From Humibacillus xanthopallidus (lineage in GTDB: Bacteria; Actinomycetota; Actinomycetes; Actinomycetales; Dermatophilaceae), in contig NZ_VFPM01000001.1 of NCBI RefSeq assembly GCF_006716675.1, positions 186,001-250,000 of the forward strand: a stretch of DNA of 64,000 bases. The letters are read 5' to 3'. The notes under the pieces are model-generated. The model saw only the letters and a list, made by a program, of their open reading frames with translations, searched no databases and was not told the origin of the DNA. A program made the position numbers and the translations under genes. How positions within the stretch are numbered: position 1 is the first letter of the stretch; every line of letters starts with the position of its first letter. Of the stretch, positions 53,701 to 63,000 are shown one piece after another.

Positions 53701-54213
53701 CACCGGCGGGGTGCCGTCGACGTCGGGCTGCGGGATGCTCGGGGCGCGGTCCGCCGCCGGGGTGATGAGGCCGAGCAGGACGGCCGTGCGGTAGGCGACG
53801 GGCGACGCCGCGTGGAGCCGGTTGACGGTGAGGTAGGAGAGCAGGTCGACCGACATGTCCTCGGCCGAGAGCCCGGCCGGGAGGGTTCCCTTGAGCAGCG
53901 GCGGCACAGACGCGACGGCGCTCGCCTTCGACGCCTCGTCGGCGATCCGCTTGACCTTCGCGAAGCCCCACTCCCCCTGGTCGGCGATGACCGCCGCGAG
54001 GGCGCCGAGCGCCGCCTCGACTCCCCCGAACCAGGCCGTCAGCTGTTCCTCGCTCGCGCCCGTCAGCGCGGTGAGGTCCCAGCCCAGGGCCTCGAGCAGC
54101 CGCGCGCGGGCCCACGGGTTGGTCGCGGCCGCGACGACCGGCGCGCTGAAGGCCACCGCCTCGTCGGCGATGATGTGGACGAGGTCCTTGCCCTCGCTCG
54201 GCGGGTCCGTCAT
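50701..54213 (-). CDS. DUF6603-type giant protein (1170 aa)
   Basis: The first 200 residues are helical (WARARLLEALGWDLTALTG). From about 420 to 950 the protein is almost purely beta-strand with amphipathic repeats and matches my memory of DUF6603: AGAGLVVGLHRTTDLPALRA, then GVRTKALDAVLFPPDPVGNA and a run ending LLLEIPAPLRLIVLGRVALK. The long beta region with a hydrophobic face recalls lipid-transfer grooves, but this is only an analogy. No signal peptide. The ATG at 54213 overlaps the stop of the PhoD-like gene (ATGA); the longer frame upstream is a shadow of that gene. It overlaps the propeller gene at its 3' end. Confidence 0.88.
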   Translation of the reverse strand: MTDPPSEGKDLVHIIADEAVAFSAPVVAAATNPWARARLLEALGWDLTALTGASEEQLTAWFGGVEAALGALAAVIADQGEWGFAKVKRIADEASKASAVASVPPLLKGTLPAGLSAEDMSVDLLSYLTVNRLHAASPVAYRTAVLLGLITPAADRAPSIPQPDVDGTPPVRLPRRRDTIHLDRIIDLLADPAGHFHDVYLPNGVTSQGDADRLASMAFPRVAALLGELGVPARYGISDDIVSALSPAGVALSGHMLSIAGTIRLGSSVTLPLGATIALRYHPGSSGTTGTLGLVVVPRVGVGLSHAVARWRYELELDAGAPGAIELNENGFELHGSTPSLSARARASRLPDGSGFALLLGPADGTHLAVGSAVLEAFAVMGTGREDFGLGLAAQKAEVVVRAGDGDAFLKRVLPTEGLRVEFDLGLAWSRRGGLAIAGGLSTAVTLPIHLGLGPFEIDSVYLALDADVATRTLGATAALTVKLEIGALKAVVERIGITGELSFPQTSGGALGPVQLVPRFKAPDGVGMTIKAGPVKGGGYLFVDELKGQYAGALELGFGDFKLAALGLLNTKLPDGSPILGRDGKETWSLIVVAAAQWKPVHIAFGVHIAGAGLVVGLHRTTDLPALRAGVRTKALDAVLFPPDPVGNAPQLLSTLGALFPVAPDRHVFGLMAKFTWGPEAWLSLELALLLEIPAPLRLIVLGRVALKLPEKSPAVELRLDAVGILDLDKKEFSLDATFVDSKIAGMELTGDMLVRAAWGDRSVFAFSAGGFHPRYTPPPGFPEVRRLTLAISKKKNPKITLTAYLAVTSNSLQLGARVEVHAEALGFSVDGHLVFDALIRWSPFGLDLYLEASVSLKRGDRVLMAVLLQLSLTGPEPWVFKGKASFSLWFINGSVPVEGRWGPPEPERDAPMPLDPTGRTTEALSAAGAWSVRPPSASSVATLRSVEADGLLVHPLGQVGVQQAVLPLAVSVQRLGRVPLDRPRMYTIAGARFGAATTVEPGSPILAAFAPGEFFDLTDDQRLGRPDFEMLQSGSWFGSPGYSVPADATAGVFTEVAYERGILDAPTQPVRSLAPEPLAPERFARSIETGPAAVAPARRGGAARFATDVAEVTVLEPRYAVSGLMAPADGSRGLRPVPDTYTAVLEHFGGPVRGEDRVPVVSLAEATR

Positions 54214-57200
54214 GCCGGGCTCCTCGGTAGGTCGGAGACATCGAGCCGGAAGGAGCCGCGGCCTCCCAGCAGCGTGCGCTCCCCGGCCGGGAGCGCGTCG
54301 ACGGGCAGGGCGAACCCTCGCGGGTTCGTCGCCGTGACCGTGCCGCCCGAGGGTGTCCAGGCGGGCCAGGCGAGCACGGCGACAAGGGCGGTATGCAGCG
54401 TGGCGTCGGTCGTCGTGCCCGCGAGCAGCGCTGCGGTCAGCGCCTGCTCGTGGGTATCGGTCCACGCCGTGGTGGGCGCGCTGAAGTCCGCTGCGCCGGA
54501 GGCCTTCGCGGCGTCGAAGGCAGCGTGGAGGCGGGCGCCGGCCCGGGGCTTGGCCCGCTCCTCCTTGGGCATCTCGGTGTCGGGGCCCGGCCCGACGACG
54601 GCCCCCGGGTCGGCCTGGTGCCAGGCGAGGAGCAGGGCGACTCCGCGCTCGCTCGTCACGAGGTCGCCGATCCGCGCACGGCGGGTCTTGTCACCGGCGG
54701 GCAGGTCGGGCACCGTGGGCGCGCCGAGCGGCCCGTCCCACGGGGCGCTGAGCAGGTCGGCCAGCCGCTGCCGGGCGAGCAGCCACATCGAGCGCCTCAG
54801 CCCGTCCTGCTCGGCGACGGCGGTGACGACCCGGTTCACCCAGTGCCACGACCGGAGGTAGTCGTGGTCTGCGACCTTGTCGATCGCCTTGGCCTCGCCG
54901 CTGCGGTCGGTGAGGGCGGGCAGGGCCGCGAGCACGAGGTGGGTCTTGTCGAGCAGGTCGCCGCCGTCCTTGCCCCAGGCCTTCGACGCCGAGAGCCCGA
55001 AGCGACCGGCGACGGCCTCGAAGGTGTCCGGGTCGCGCCGTCGCAGGTAGGCGAGCAGCGGCAGCAGGTCGCCCTCGGCGACCGACCAGTCGCGCAGCGG
55101 TTTCGGCCCCTCGATCTGTGGGGGGCTCACGGGGCGACCGGACCCCCAACCGCCGAGCCCGACGGCGAGCGCCGGCTCGGCGTGGGCCCGGACCGCGTCG
55201 AGCTGCCCGTCCGAGCGCACCTCGGAGACGGCGCGCAGGACCTTGAAGCTCGAGAGGCGCTGGGCCGCCCGCGTCGCCACCGACGTGTCGGACGACCCCC
55301 GGTCGGCGACGAGAGCGGCAAGGCTGGGCCCGGCTGCGCCGTCTGCCACCCGGGGCAGCAGCACCTCCGGACGCACCTCGAGCTCGGGCGAGCGCTGGCC
55401 GCGGAGCGGGTCGCGACGGGGACCGCCGAAGCCCTCGACCGTGGCGTAGGCGTCCCAGCCCGCGAGGAGCCGTGGCGCACCGGCTGCTGCGCCTGCGGGC
55501 ACGGTGGAGAGGTCGGTCACGAAGTAGCTCGCGGTCGCCACCGGGCACTCGTCGTGGCGCCACAGGTTCTCGGCCGGCCTGCTGGGCACCGTCGGTGTGG
55601 CGGGGATCGTGGCGAGCGAGAGCCGGTCGCCGGCCGCGTTCGTCGTCCATCCCTCGACGATGACCGGACACCGCCAGCGCCGCTCCTTCCACGTCGTGAT
55701 GACCGCCTCCGTCGGCAGGTCGACCGAGCCGTGCACGATGCCTCGGTAGCGGTCGCCGGTCGGCACGTCGACGGCGCGCAGGGACTCGACGTAGCGCGAG
55801 GGACGGGGCACGGGCTGGACGTCGACCGCGACTCTCGAGCGGGCGGCATACACCTGCAGCTCACGGACGGCGAACTGTGTGAGCCGGTCGAACTCACCTG
55901 TGGCCGTGCGGTGCTGGGCGAAGCCCAGCTCGAGCAGGTCACGCTGGAGGGTGGCGACGTGAGCCGGTCCGGTGTAGCCCTTGCGCTCGACGCCGCCGTA
56001 GGTGGGCGGCTTGTCGGCTGCCGCGTCCTTGTCTCCCCGCTGGAGCAGGAAGCCGCCGTAGCGCGGGGGCTGGAAGAGTGTCGAGCCGAGAGCCAGGTCG
56101 ACGACGTAGCGCGTCAGTGGGGCGGCGGTCTGCCGGTCGGCGCCGCGCTCGAGGCGCCACCACAGGGTCTGCGCGACCGACTTGCGGTCCTCGGCGCCCC
56201 AGAGGAAGCGGATCTCGCCGAGGTTGACGCGTCCGACGATCTCCTTGCCCGAGCCCCACGGCCCGAGGTAGTCCTGATGGTTGCCCGCGGCGGCGAGGTA
56301 CTGCGCCAGCGCCTGCTGCGTGTCCCCGCCCGGGGCCGAGACGTCGCGCGCGGCGACGTCGCGCGGGGGCACCTCGGGATCCGCCTCGTCGTGCTTGACG
56401 AAGGAGATCTCGGCCCGGATGTCGGGCTCGCTCGTGACCACCCTCGTGTCGGTGACCTCCCCGACGGCCGGGCGCCCCGAGACCTTCCACGGGCGCAGGC
56501 CCGACCCGCCCCAGCCGAGGCCGAGCTCGTTGCCGACCTGGATGCTGGCGCCGGCCTCGTTCCGCCATCCGACGATGCGGCGCTCCGGGAGGCGGTCGAG
56601 CACCGGCTCGAAGCCCGTCGAGTGGAGGAAGCGGGTCTTGCCCTCCTCGTTCTTCAGCGACGACGAGACGAGCTGGGCGGCCACCCCCTCGACGCGCGTC
56701 GAGGCGAGGGCCGCGGGCGCACCCGGTGCGGTGTGGGGCGCCCGTGCCGAGAAGCGCAGCCGTGCCGCGTAGCCGTAGTGGACATCGCCCGAGAGCAGCA
56801 CGACCCGCCGCGAGTGGGTGCCGTCGGCGGCAGCCGTCGCAGCGGTGCACAGCCGCGGCAGGAAGGACTGGAGCCCCGCCTGCTGCAGGCCCCAGGCCTC
56901 GTTGTCCGTGAAGACGCTGCCGGCATACGACCGCCCGACGAGGGGCTGGATGAAGTCCTCGATGAGCGGAACGCCCACGACGGGCGCCGGAGAGACGACG
57001 ACGGTGACACCGTCGTCAGCCGGGTCGCCGAGGTCGTGCAGCATCGCCCGCAGGGCGACGTCGTCACCGATGAGGGCGGGCGGGTCGGTCGGACCACCGG
57101 GGAAGCCGCGACGGGTGCGGGTGTCGAGCACGATGAGCTGGTAGCGCGGCCAGCGCACCTCGTAGTGGTAGTCGATCGCCGTGTCCGCGCGCTGGAGGAG

Positions 57201-58628
57201 CTTGCCCCGCTCGCGGGGTGGGTCCACGTCGGTGTCCTTCGGGGCGTCCGAGAGGTCGACGGGCGTGCCGACCCGCTGGGCGATGTCCTCGGCGGCTGCG
57301 ACGCTCGCGTCGTCGCTGCCGGCCGTCCACGCGGAGAGCTTGGTGAGCAGGTCGCGACCCTTCTGGCCTGCGTCGCCCTGCGCGGCGAAACGGTCCGGCG
57401 TGTTGCCCCATGCCTGGAAGATGGCGCACGCAGCCATGGCGTTGGCCGCGATGCGGCGGCCGAGCCGGCTCCCGGTGTCGGCGTCCTTGGCGATGACGGA
57501 GTCGGTGCACCAGCGGCGGCAGAGCAGCCAGTCGTCGGTGACCTCGTGGTCGTCGAACATCATGAGCGTGGGGACGTTGGCGAGGGCCCGACGCACCTCG
57601 GGCAGCGAGTCACGGAAGTCCTGCAGGGGCTTGGCCTGCTCGACCCACCGCTGCATGCGCTTGACTGACTCAGGCACCACCATGGCCGGATAGGCCTCTC
57701 CCGCAAGGGTTTTGCTGTAGGTCTCCTCTCCCATGTCACGCTTGAGGTGGGGGAACTCGTCTCCGAACTCGGGGAGGGTCTGCGGCCAGAGGACATCGGC
57801 CCACACGAGCAGGTACATCCCGACGAACTCGGCGAAGCTGAACAGGTGGCTCGCACCGACGTCGCACGTCAGCTTGGCGATCTCGAGGACGGCGTGCTGG
57901 CGCATGCCGACCTCGGCGTGGCGGTCCTCGAGGAGGGCGCCGCGCTTCTTCGCCGGGAGCTGCTCTCGCGGCATCCCGAGCGCCGCCATCGCGTGGGCGG
58001 CGATGGCGAGGAGGGGGTCTGCGACGTCGTCGGCGTAGATCTGGTCGCCGGTGAGGAGCAGCTGGTGGGGTCGCAGCTCGGCCGAGTCGGCTGCGGGGGC
58101 GATGATGTCGGCGACGACCGGGAGCATGTCGAGCCCGCCGCCGTGGGGCTTGCGGCAGGAGCCGTGCAGCAGGCGCAGCGTGGCCGGCGTGGGGGGCGGC
58201 GTGGCGAAGCTCGGCAGGCGGGGAGCACCGGCAGTGCCGAAGGTGAGGGCCGCCCGGGCGGCGGCCTCTGTCGGCGCGACGACGCCGGCACTGAAGAGGG
58301 TGGGGGCGCTCTCGGGGGCTTCAGCCCCACCGGCGGCGCCGAAGAAGACCTGGTAGCGGTAGAGGCGTCCCGGCGCCAGGGGCGCGGCCGCCGTGGCCGT
58401 CACGGCGACGACGTGCAGGTTGGTGCCGAGGCTCACCGTGCTGCGAGAGCCGGTGGCGACGACCCCGGAGCCCGCGCCCCCGGACTCGCTGTCGTAGACC
58501 CGGAGGGTCGCGGTGCGGGCTTCCTTCAGGGCGAGGAAGACCGTGACGGAGGTCGGGTCGACGCGCCGCAGCATCGGCCCGACGAGCACGAGCGGCAGCT
58601 CCGCGGGCTGCTTCGGACCCCAGACCAT
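54210..58628 (-). CDS. Giant PhoD-like metallophosphoesterase with peptidoglycan-binding-like domain
   Basis: A 1472-aa protein and probably the first gene of the operon. An N-terminal Fn3-like domain (PMLRRVDPTSVTVFLALKEA) precedes the PhoD-like phosphatase, with metal-site motifs HGSCRKP (about 156), GDQIYADDV (194-202), FDDHEVTDDW (358-367) and SGDVHYGY (613-620). A PG-binding_1-like domain follows at about 885-937 (HVATLQRDLLELGF ... QFAVRELQVYAA), then about 530 residues without a known domain. PhoD enzymes normally cleave phosphodiesters outside the cell and carry Tat signals; none is present here. I chose the ATG at 58628 with GAGGGGA upstream; an ATG at 58697 would add 23 residues and has no ribosome site. 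Confidence 0.87.
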   Translation of the reverse strand: MVWGPKQPAELPLVLVGPMLRRVDPTSVTVFLALKEARTATLRVYDSESGGAGSGVVATGSRSTVSLGTNLHVVAVTATAAAPLAPGRLYRYQVFFGAAGGAEAPESAPTLFSAGVVAPTEAAARAALTFGTAGAPRLPSFATPPPTPATLRLLHGSCRKPHGGGLDMLPVVADIIAPAADSAELRPHQLLLTGDQIYADDVADPLLAIAAHAMAALGMPREQLPAKKRGALLEDRHAEVGMRQHAVLEIAKLTCDVGASHLFSFAEFVGMYLLVWADVLWPQTLPEFGDEFPHLKRDMGEETYSKTLAGEAYPAMVVPESVKRMQRWVEQAKPLQDFRDSLPEVRRALANVPTLMMFDDHEVTDDWLLCRRWCTDSVIAKDADTGSRLGRRIAANAMAACAIFQAWGNTPDRFAAQGDAGQKGRDLLTKLSAWTAGSDDASVAAAEDIAQRVGTPVDLSDAPKDTDVDPPRERGKLLQRADTAIDYHYEVRWPRYQLIVLDTRTRRGFPGGPTDPPALIGDDVALRAMLHDLGDPADDGVTVVVSPAPVVGVPLIEDFIQPLVGRSYAGSVFTDNEAWGLQQAGLQSFLPRLCTAATAAADGTHSRRVVLLSGDVHYGYAARLRFSARAPHTAPGAPAALASTRVEGVAAQLVSSSLKNEEGKTRFLHSTGFEPVLDRLPERRIVGWRNEAGASIQVGNELGLGWGGSGLRPWKVSGRPAVGEVTDTRVVTSEPDIRAEISFVKHDEADPEVPPRDVAARDVSAPGGDTQQALAQYLAAAGNHQDYLGPWGSGKEIVGRVNLGEIRFLWGAEDRKSVAQTLWWRLERGADRQTAAPLTRYVVDLALGSTLFQPPRYGGFLLQRGDKDAAADKPPTYGGVERKGYTGPAHVATLQRDLLELGFAQHRTATGEFDRLTQFAVRELQVYAARSRVAVDVQPVPRPSRYVESLRAVDVPTGDRYRGIVHGSVDLPTEAVITTWKERRWRCPVIVEGWTTNAAGDRLSLATIPATPTVPSRPAENLWRHDECPVATASYFVTDLSTVPAGAAAGAPRLLAGWDAYATVEGFGGPRRDPLRGQRSPELEVRPEVLLPRVADGAAGPSLAALVADRGSSDTSVATRAAQRLSSFKVLRAVSEVRSDGQLDAVRAHAEPALAVGLGGWGSGRPVSPPQIEGPKPLRDWSVAEGDLLPLLAYLRRRDPDTFEAVAGRFGLSASKAWGKDGGDLLDKTHLVLAALPALTDRSGEAKAIDKVADHDYLRSWHWVNRVVTAVAEQDGLRRSMWLLARQRLADLLSAPWDGPLGAPTVPDLPAGDKTRRARIGDLVTSERGVALLLAWHQADPGAVVGPGPDTEMPKEERAKPRAGARLHAAFDAAKASGAADFSAPTTAWTDTHEQALTAALLAGTTTDATLHTALVAVLAWPAWTPSGGTVTATNPRGFALPVDALPAGERTLLGGRGSFRLDVSDLPRSPA

Positions 58629-59000
58629 ACGTCCCCTCAACGTCACACGGATCCCGTCGAGGCGGCGAGCACCATCCCCGTCGAGGAACCGCACCATGGC
58701 CGTGCGCCGGCGCTGCGCACGACACAGAATGTAGAAGCGACGCGGCGGGGCTCGTGAGGAGATCGGCGCATTCCTTTGCCAACTATTTACCTTTGCAGGC
58801 CCGGTCGGCCCCGGGCACGGGGATCCTCGACGTCGTCGTCATGACGACCACGTGGCGCCCCCGGGCCACCCGCACACTGTGGGGTCAACCGCACACCTCG
58901 GGGTCACCCGCGCACCGTCGGCGAGGTGCGCCTGACCTCGTGCGGTGTCGCTCGCGGCACTGTCCTCACGCTGTCGCGCGACGCGACTCGGTGGCTGGCC
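58629..59000 (-). promoter_or_regulatory. Upstream region of the giant operon with two sets of direct repeats
   Basis: This 372-base gap is the probable promoter region of the five giant genes. An AT-rich patch (about 58770-58800) in otherwise GC-rich DNA holds two copies of CCTTTGC at 58773-58779 and 58790-58796, start to start 17 bases apart. Further upstream (58870-58926) are three 19-base imperfect direct repeats beginning CCGCACAC or CCGCGCAC. TACATT near 58733 on the minus strand is a possible -10; no matching -35 was found. Confidence 0.5.
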
Positions 59001-59951
59001 TCAGGGCACGTGCCGCTCGGAGTCGATCTGGTGGCGCAGCGCGACGAGCTCGAGCGCGTGGTCACGCAGCGCGACGTCCTCCGCCGAGACCGGCTCCCAG
59101 GAGGGCGCCGGCACCGCGTTCCCGTCCTCGTCGAGCGGCACGAAGACGATGAGCGAGTGCGTCGTCAGGTCGAGGTCGCCCGTCGCCGGGTCGCCGGAGC
59201 GCACGTGCACGCTGATGTGCATGCTCGAGGTGCCGGTGAGGACGAGCCTCGCCTCCACCTCGACGAGGTCACCGATGCGCAGTGGACGGTAGAAGCGCAC
59301 GCCGCCGGCATAGACGGCGACGTTCGCAGCACTCCCGGTCCAACCCGTGGCGAGGACGTGCGCGGCCTCGTCGATCCACCGCATGACGATGCCGCCGTGC
59401 ACCTTCCCGCCCCAGTTGACGTCGGTCGGGGCGGCCAGGAAGCGCAGCACCGTCCGCGGCGCCGTGCCCGCCTCGCTGTAGGTCTGGGCCGCCATCGCGG
59501 TCGCGATCTCGGACCGCAGGTCGATGCGCCGCTTCGCGCTCTCCTGCCAGCGCCGGTCCTCGTCGTCCTGGGGCTCGTAGACGGGGACGGGTATCGGCCG
59601 CCCGTCGGCCCCGACCGCGACGAACACCATGAGGCACTCGGTCGTCGGCACCAGGTCGGGATGGCGTGGGTTGCCGGCCGACACGGTGACGAGGATGTGC
59701 ATGCTCGAGGTGCCGGTGTGGATGATCCGTGCCGTCGCCTCGACGAGGTCTCCGACCTCGACCGGACGGGTGAAGCGCACGTTGCCGACGTAGGCCGTCA
59801 CGCAGTAGGTGCCGCTCCAGCCGGCGGCCGCCGCATAGCCGGCCTTGTCGATCCACTCGAGCACCCGTCCGCCACCGACGGTCCCGGAGTAGCCGACGTC
59901 GGTGGGGCCGGCGAGGAAGCGGAGGGTGATCTCGCGGGCACCACGCGGCAT
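59001..59951 (-). CDS. Acyl-CoA thioesterase with two hotdog domains
   Basis: A 316-aa protein made of two similar hotdog halves (about 8-125 and 165-285), each with the pattern RFLAxPTDV ... WID ... TGTSSMHI. This is the YciA/Acot family that hydrolyses acyl-CoA esters in the cytoplasm. The second half keeps GKVHGGIVMRWIDEA, the usual active-site stretch. The first half reads GTVGGGRVLEWIDKA, with Gly in place of the His, so probably only one half is catalytic. It lies downstream of the FtsK-type gene on the same strand with a 90-base gap and is likely its own unit. Confidence 0.9.
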   Translation of the reverse strand: MPRGAREITLRFLAGPTDVGYSGTVGGGRVLEWIDKAGYAAAAGWSGTYCVTAYVGNVRFTRPVEVGDLVEATARIIHTGTSSMHILVTVSAGNPRHPDLVPTTECLMVFVAVGADGRPIPVPVYEPQDDEDRRWQESAKRRIDLRSEIATAMAAQTYSEAGTAPRTVLRFLAAPTDVNWGGKVHGGIVMRWIDEAAHVLATGWTGSAANVAVYAGGVRFYRPLRIGDLVEVEARLVLTGTSSMHISVHVRSGDPATGDLDLTTHSLIVFVPLDEDGNAVPAPSWEPVSAEDVALRDHALELVALRHQIDSERHVP

Positions 59952-60040
59952 ACGGGCTCCTCGGTCGGGCGGCGGGGGTGGAGCGAGCGTGGCAGCCTAC
60001 TGACGAGTCGCCAAGGAACCACGTCGAAGTGGAGCGCAGG

Positions 60041-63000
60041 TCACACTCGAACCTCCCCCGCTCGGCCGCGCCCGGGCGACCCGTCGACCGCAGGTCGGCT
60101 GCCGTATGCCGTCTGCCCGGGATCGTGCCCCTCCGGCACCTCTGCACGCGCCGCGCGAGCGACCTGGATCGGCACGCAGCGCGAGTCGAGGACGAGACTG
60201 CCCCGGCCGGGGATGCCGCGGCCCACCGCATCTGGCCGTGCCTGGAGACAATCGCCGTCGGCCGCCGCTGTAGGACAGAGGACGACGCCGCTCCCGTCCT
60301 GCGCGACGGCCGGGATGAGCCCCCGGAACGCCGCGTTGGCCCGCGCCGTGTCGGCACTCGCCCAGATGATGCCGTCGGACTCGTCGGCGAGACCGGCACA
60401 CTCGACGAGTGCGCGCTCGAGGTCGCTGCTCTCGACGGACTCGGCATCATCGACGAGGACCGCGAGGTCCGGGTGCGCCCGTCGGAGATCGATGAAGCGG
60501 CGATCATCGCCGGGCGAGAGCACGTGCACGCCACGCTCGCCGGCCAGCACCTGCAGCGGCGAACGCCGTGCTGCGACGACGGCCACCACGCGCCCCCGCC
60601 CGAGCAGCTGCCGGGCAGCGACCTCGAGCACGTTGGACCGGCCCGACCTGGGTGGCCCGACGACGAGGAGCCGTCGAGCCGGGCCCGCCACGTCGACACC
60701 GGTCGCGCCCGCATCGTCCCCGCCGACTCCGAGGCAGACCCATTCGCGGTCGTCCGACGTCGAGCTGGACGGGACGCCCGCCTGCTGGAGACGGAACGCG
60801 AGCTCGGTCCAGCACACGAGGCGGGGCAGCGGGACGATGCGCCACGGCTCCCGCAGGACGGGCGAGTCGGTGGACCGTCTCAGCGATGCTGCCAGCCGGT
60901 GCACTCCGGCTGTCTGTTCGTCGGGGGACGGACCGGAGCCGACCGTGGCGACCTGGAGCTCGGAGCCGTCCGTGAGGTCGACGGCTCGACCGGGGACGCG
61001 CAGGTGTCGAGCGGCAGCCGGGTCGAGCCCCACGAGGGTGAGGTCCACGGGGTCGGGCATCGGCAGCACCAGCCGGCGGTCGAGCAGGCCGGACAGGCGG
61101 CCGGAGCCCACGGCCCGTCCACCGGTGACGATCACGCGAAGCCCGAGTGCCGCGCCGTCGCGGATGAGCCGGAGCAGGGCGTCGGCTCCGGCCCCACCTC
61201 CGGCGCTGCCGAGCGCATCCTCGACGGCTTCCCACCCGTCGACGACGAGGACGAAGAGGCGTGGACGGTCGCTCGGGCTGCGGTAGAGGTCGTCACCGAG
61301 TCGCTCGACGACCCGCCGCAGGAGCAGGGAGTCGGTGGCGGCGACCACCGACCCCACGTGGGGGAGCTCCGCAAGGCTGACGAGTGGTCCGGGAGCGCCC
61401 TCGAGGACGTGGACATGGACGTCGTCCACCACCCGGCGCTGAGCCAGCGCGGTGACGAGGGTTCGCAGCAGGCTCGTTCTGCCGGAACGGGATCCGCCGA
61501 TGATACCCAGGTGACCGTCGACCTCAGGATTCCAATGAGCCACCAGCTGCTGTTGCTCGTGTGGCCGGTCGACGAGGCCGAAGGGCACCCTGACGTCTGT
61601 CGTCGCATGGTCCGCAGGGGCCGCCGCGGAGGGGTCGAGGGCGGCGAGTCCGGCGAGACCGTCAACACCCACCCACTGCGGCAGCGGCGGCAACCACGGC
61701 GACGGGGGCGTGTCGATCTCGAGCGATGCCGCGACGTGGCGCGCGGCGTCGACGAACGCGGCGAGCTCGGTCACCGTCTCGGTGACGTCATCGTGGACGA
61801 CCTCCGTGGGGGTCTCCGTAGGGGGCTTCCTGGCCCACTTCGTGCGCCTCTCCGGGAGCGTCGTGACGGAGACTCGTCGGGCGGCCGCGGGTTCGTCGAC
61901 AGCGCCACCCAGGTGGGCGGTCTGCAGCGCCACGAGCTCGCCGTCGCCGCCCCGAAGGCAGGCGCGGCCGGGCGCGCGGTCGGTCAAGGTGGAAGCGCCA
62001 GGGTCGTTGATGACGTCCTCGCTGTCGGACCGGTCGCGCACGCGCAGGCAGATGCGCAGAGACATGTTCGAGCGCATGTCACCGGTGATGATCCCCGCCG
62101 GCCGCTGGGTCGCGAGGACGAGGTGGACGCCGAGCGACCTTCCTTGTGCGGCGATCCGTACGAGGCCGGTCACGAAGTCGGGCAGCTCGTCGGCGAGCAG
62201 CTTGAACTCGTCGACGACGATGACGAGCCGAGCCAGCCGGGACCGGTCGGCCCGTCTCCTGTGGAGACGGCGGAAGGTCTCGAGATCCTTGGCGCCGGCG
62301 TCCGCGAGGACACGCTCGCGACGCCGGAGCTCCGCCGTGAGGGAGGCGAGCGCGCGAGCGGTCAGGTGCTCGTCGAGGTCGGTCACGAGCCCAAGCGTGT
62401 GTGGCAGGCGGGCGCACTCGCGGAAGGCAGCACCTCCCTTGTAGTCCACCAGGACGAAACCGAGGTCGTCCGGCCGGTGCGTCGCCGCGAGCCCGACAAC
62501 GAACGCCTGCAACAGCTCGGACTTGCCTGAGCCCGTCGTCCCCCCGACGAGCGTGTGCGGTCCATCGCGCACCAGGTCGATCTCGTGCGGGCCGTCCTTC
62601 GTGAGACCAAGAAGGGCGCGCGGTGTGCCTGCCGGACGGGACCAGGCTTTCTCGAGGTCTTGGCGCTCGAGAGGGTCGAAGCCTGCGGCACGGTGCAGCG
62701 CGCGGAACGCGACTGTGGGCGGCAGGGCGGCCTCCGGGCCCTCGGGCGTCGCGTCAGTGAGGGGTGCGAGCCCTCGGCCCATTCTCTCCAGCCAGCCAGG
62801 ATCGGGCAGGTCGAGGGTCACGTCGGTGACGACCTCGTCCGGCAGGGTCACTGTGGCGCGCAGACCCCGGCGGTCCACCTCCACCACGGCCGCAACCTCC
62901 CCCGGCAGCGAGGCGCGGTCATCGGCGATGCAGAGGAAGGTCAGCCCTGCTGCGGGGCCCAGCCTCAGGAGGTCGGCCACGCCTGGGACCGAGCGCAGCT

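Noticed and set aside
39564..58628. Phage-tail or extracellular contractile injection system
   Set aside because: No sheath, tube, baseplate, spike or AAA+ ClpV/eCIS ATPase features were found in any of the five proteins.
52864..58757. Several long rightward frames (665, 1091 and 336 codons) opposite the DUF6603 and PhoD-like genes
   Set aside because: Composition is Arg/Gly/Asp-rich and none shows a domain; the minus-strand genes have intact motifs.
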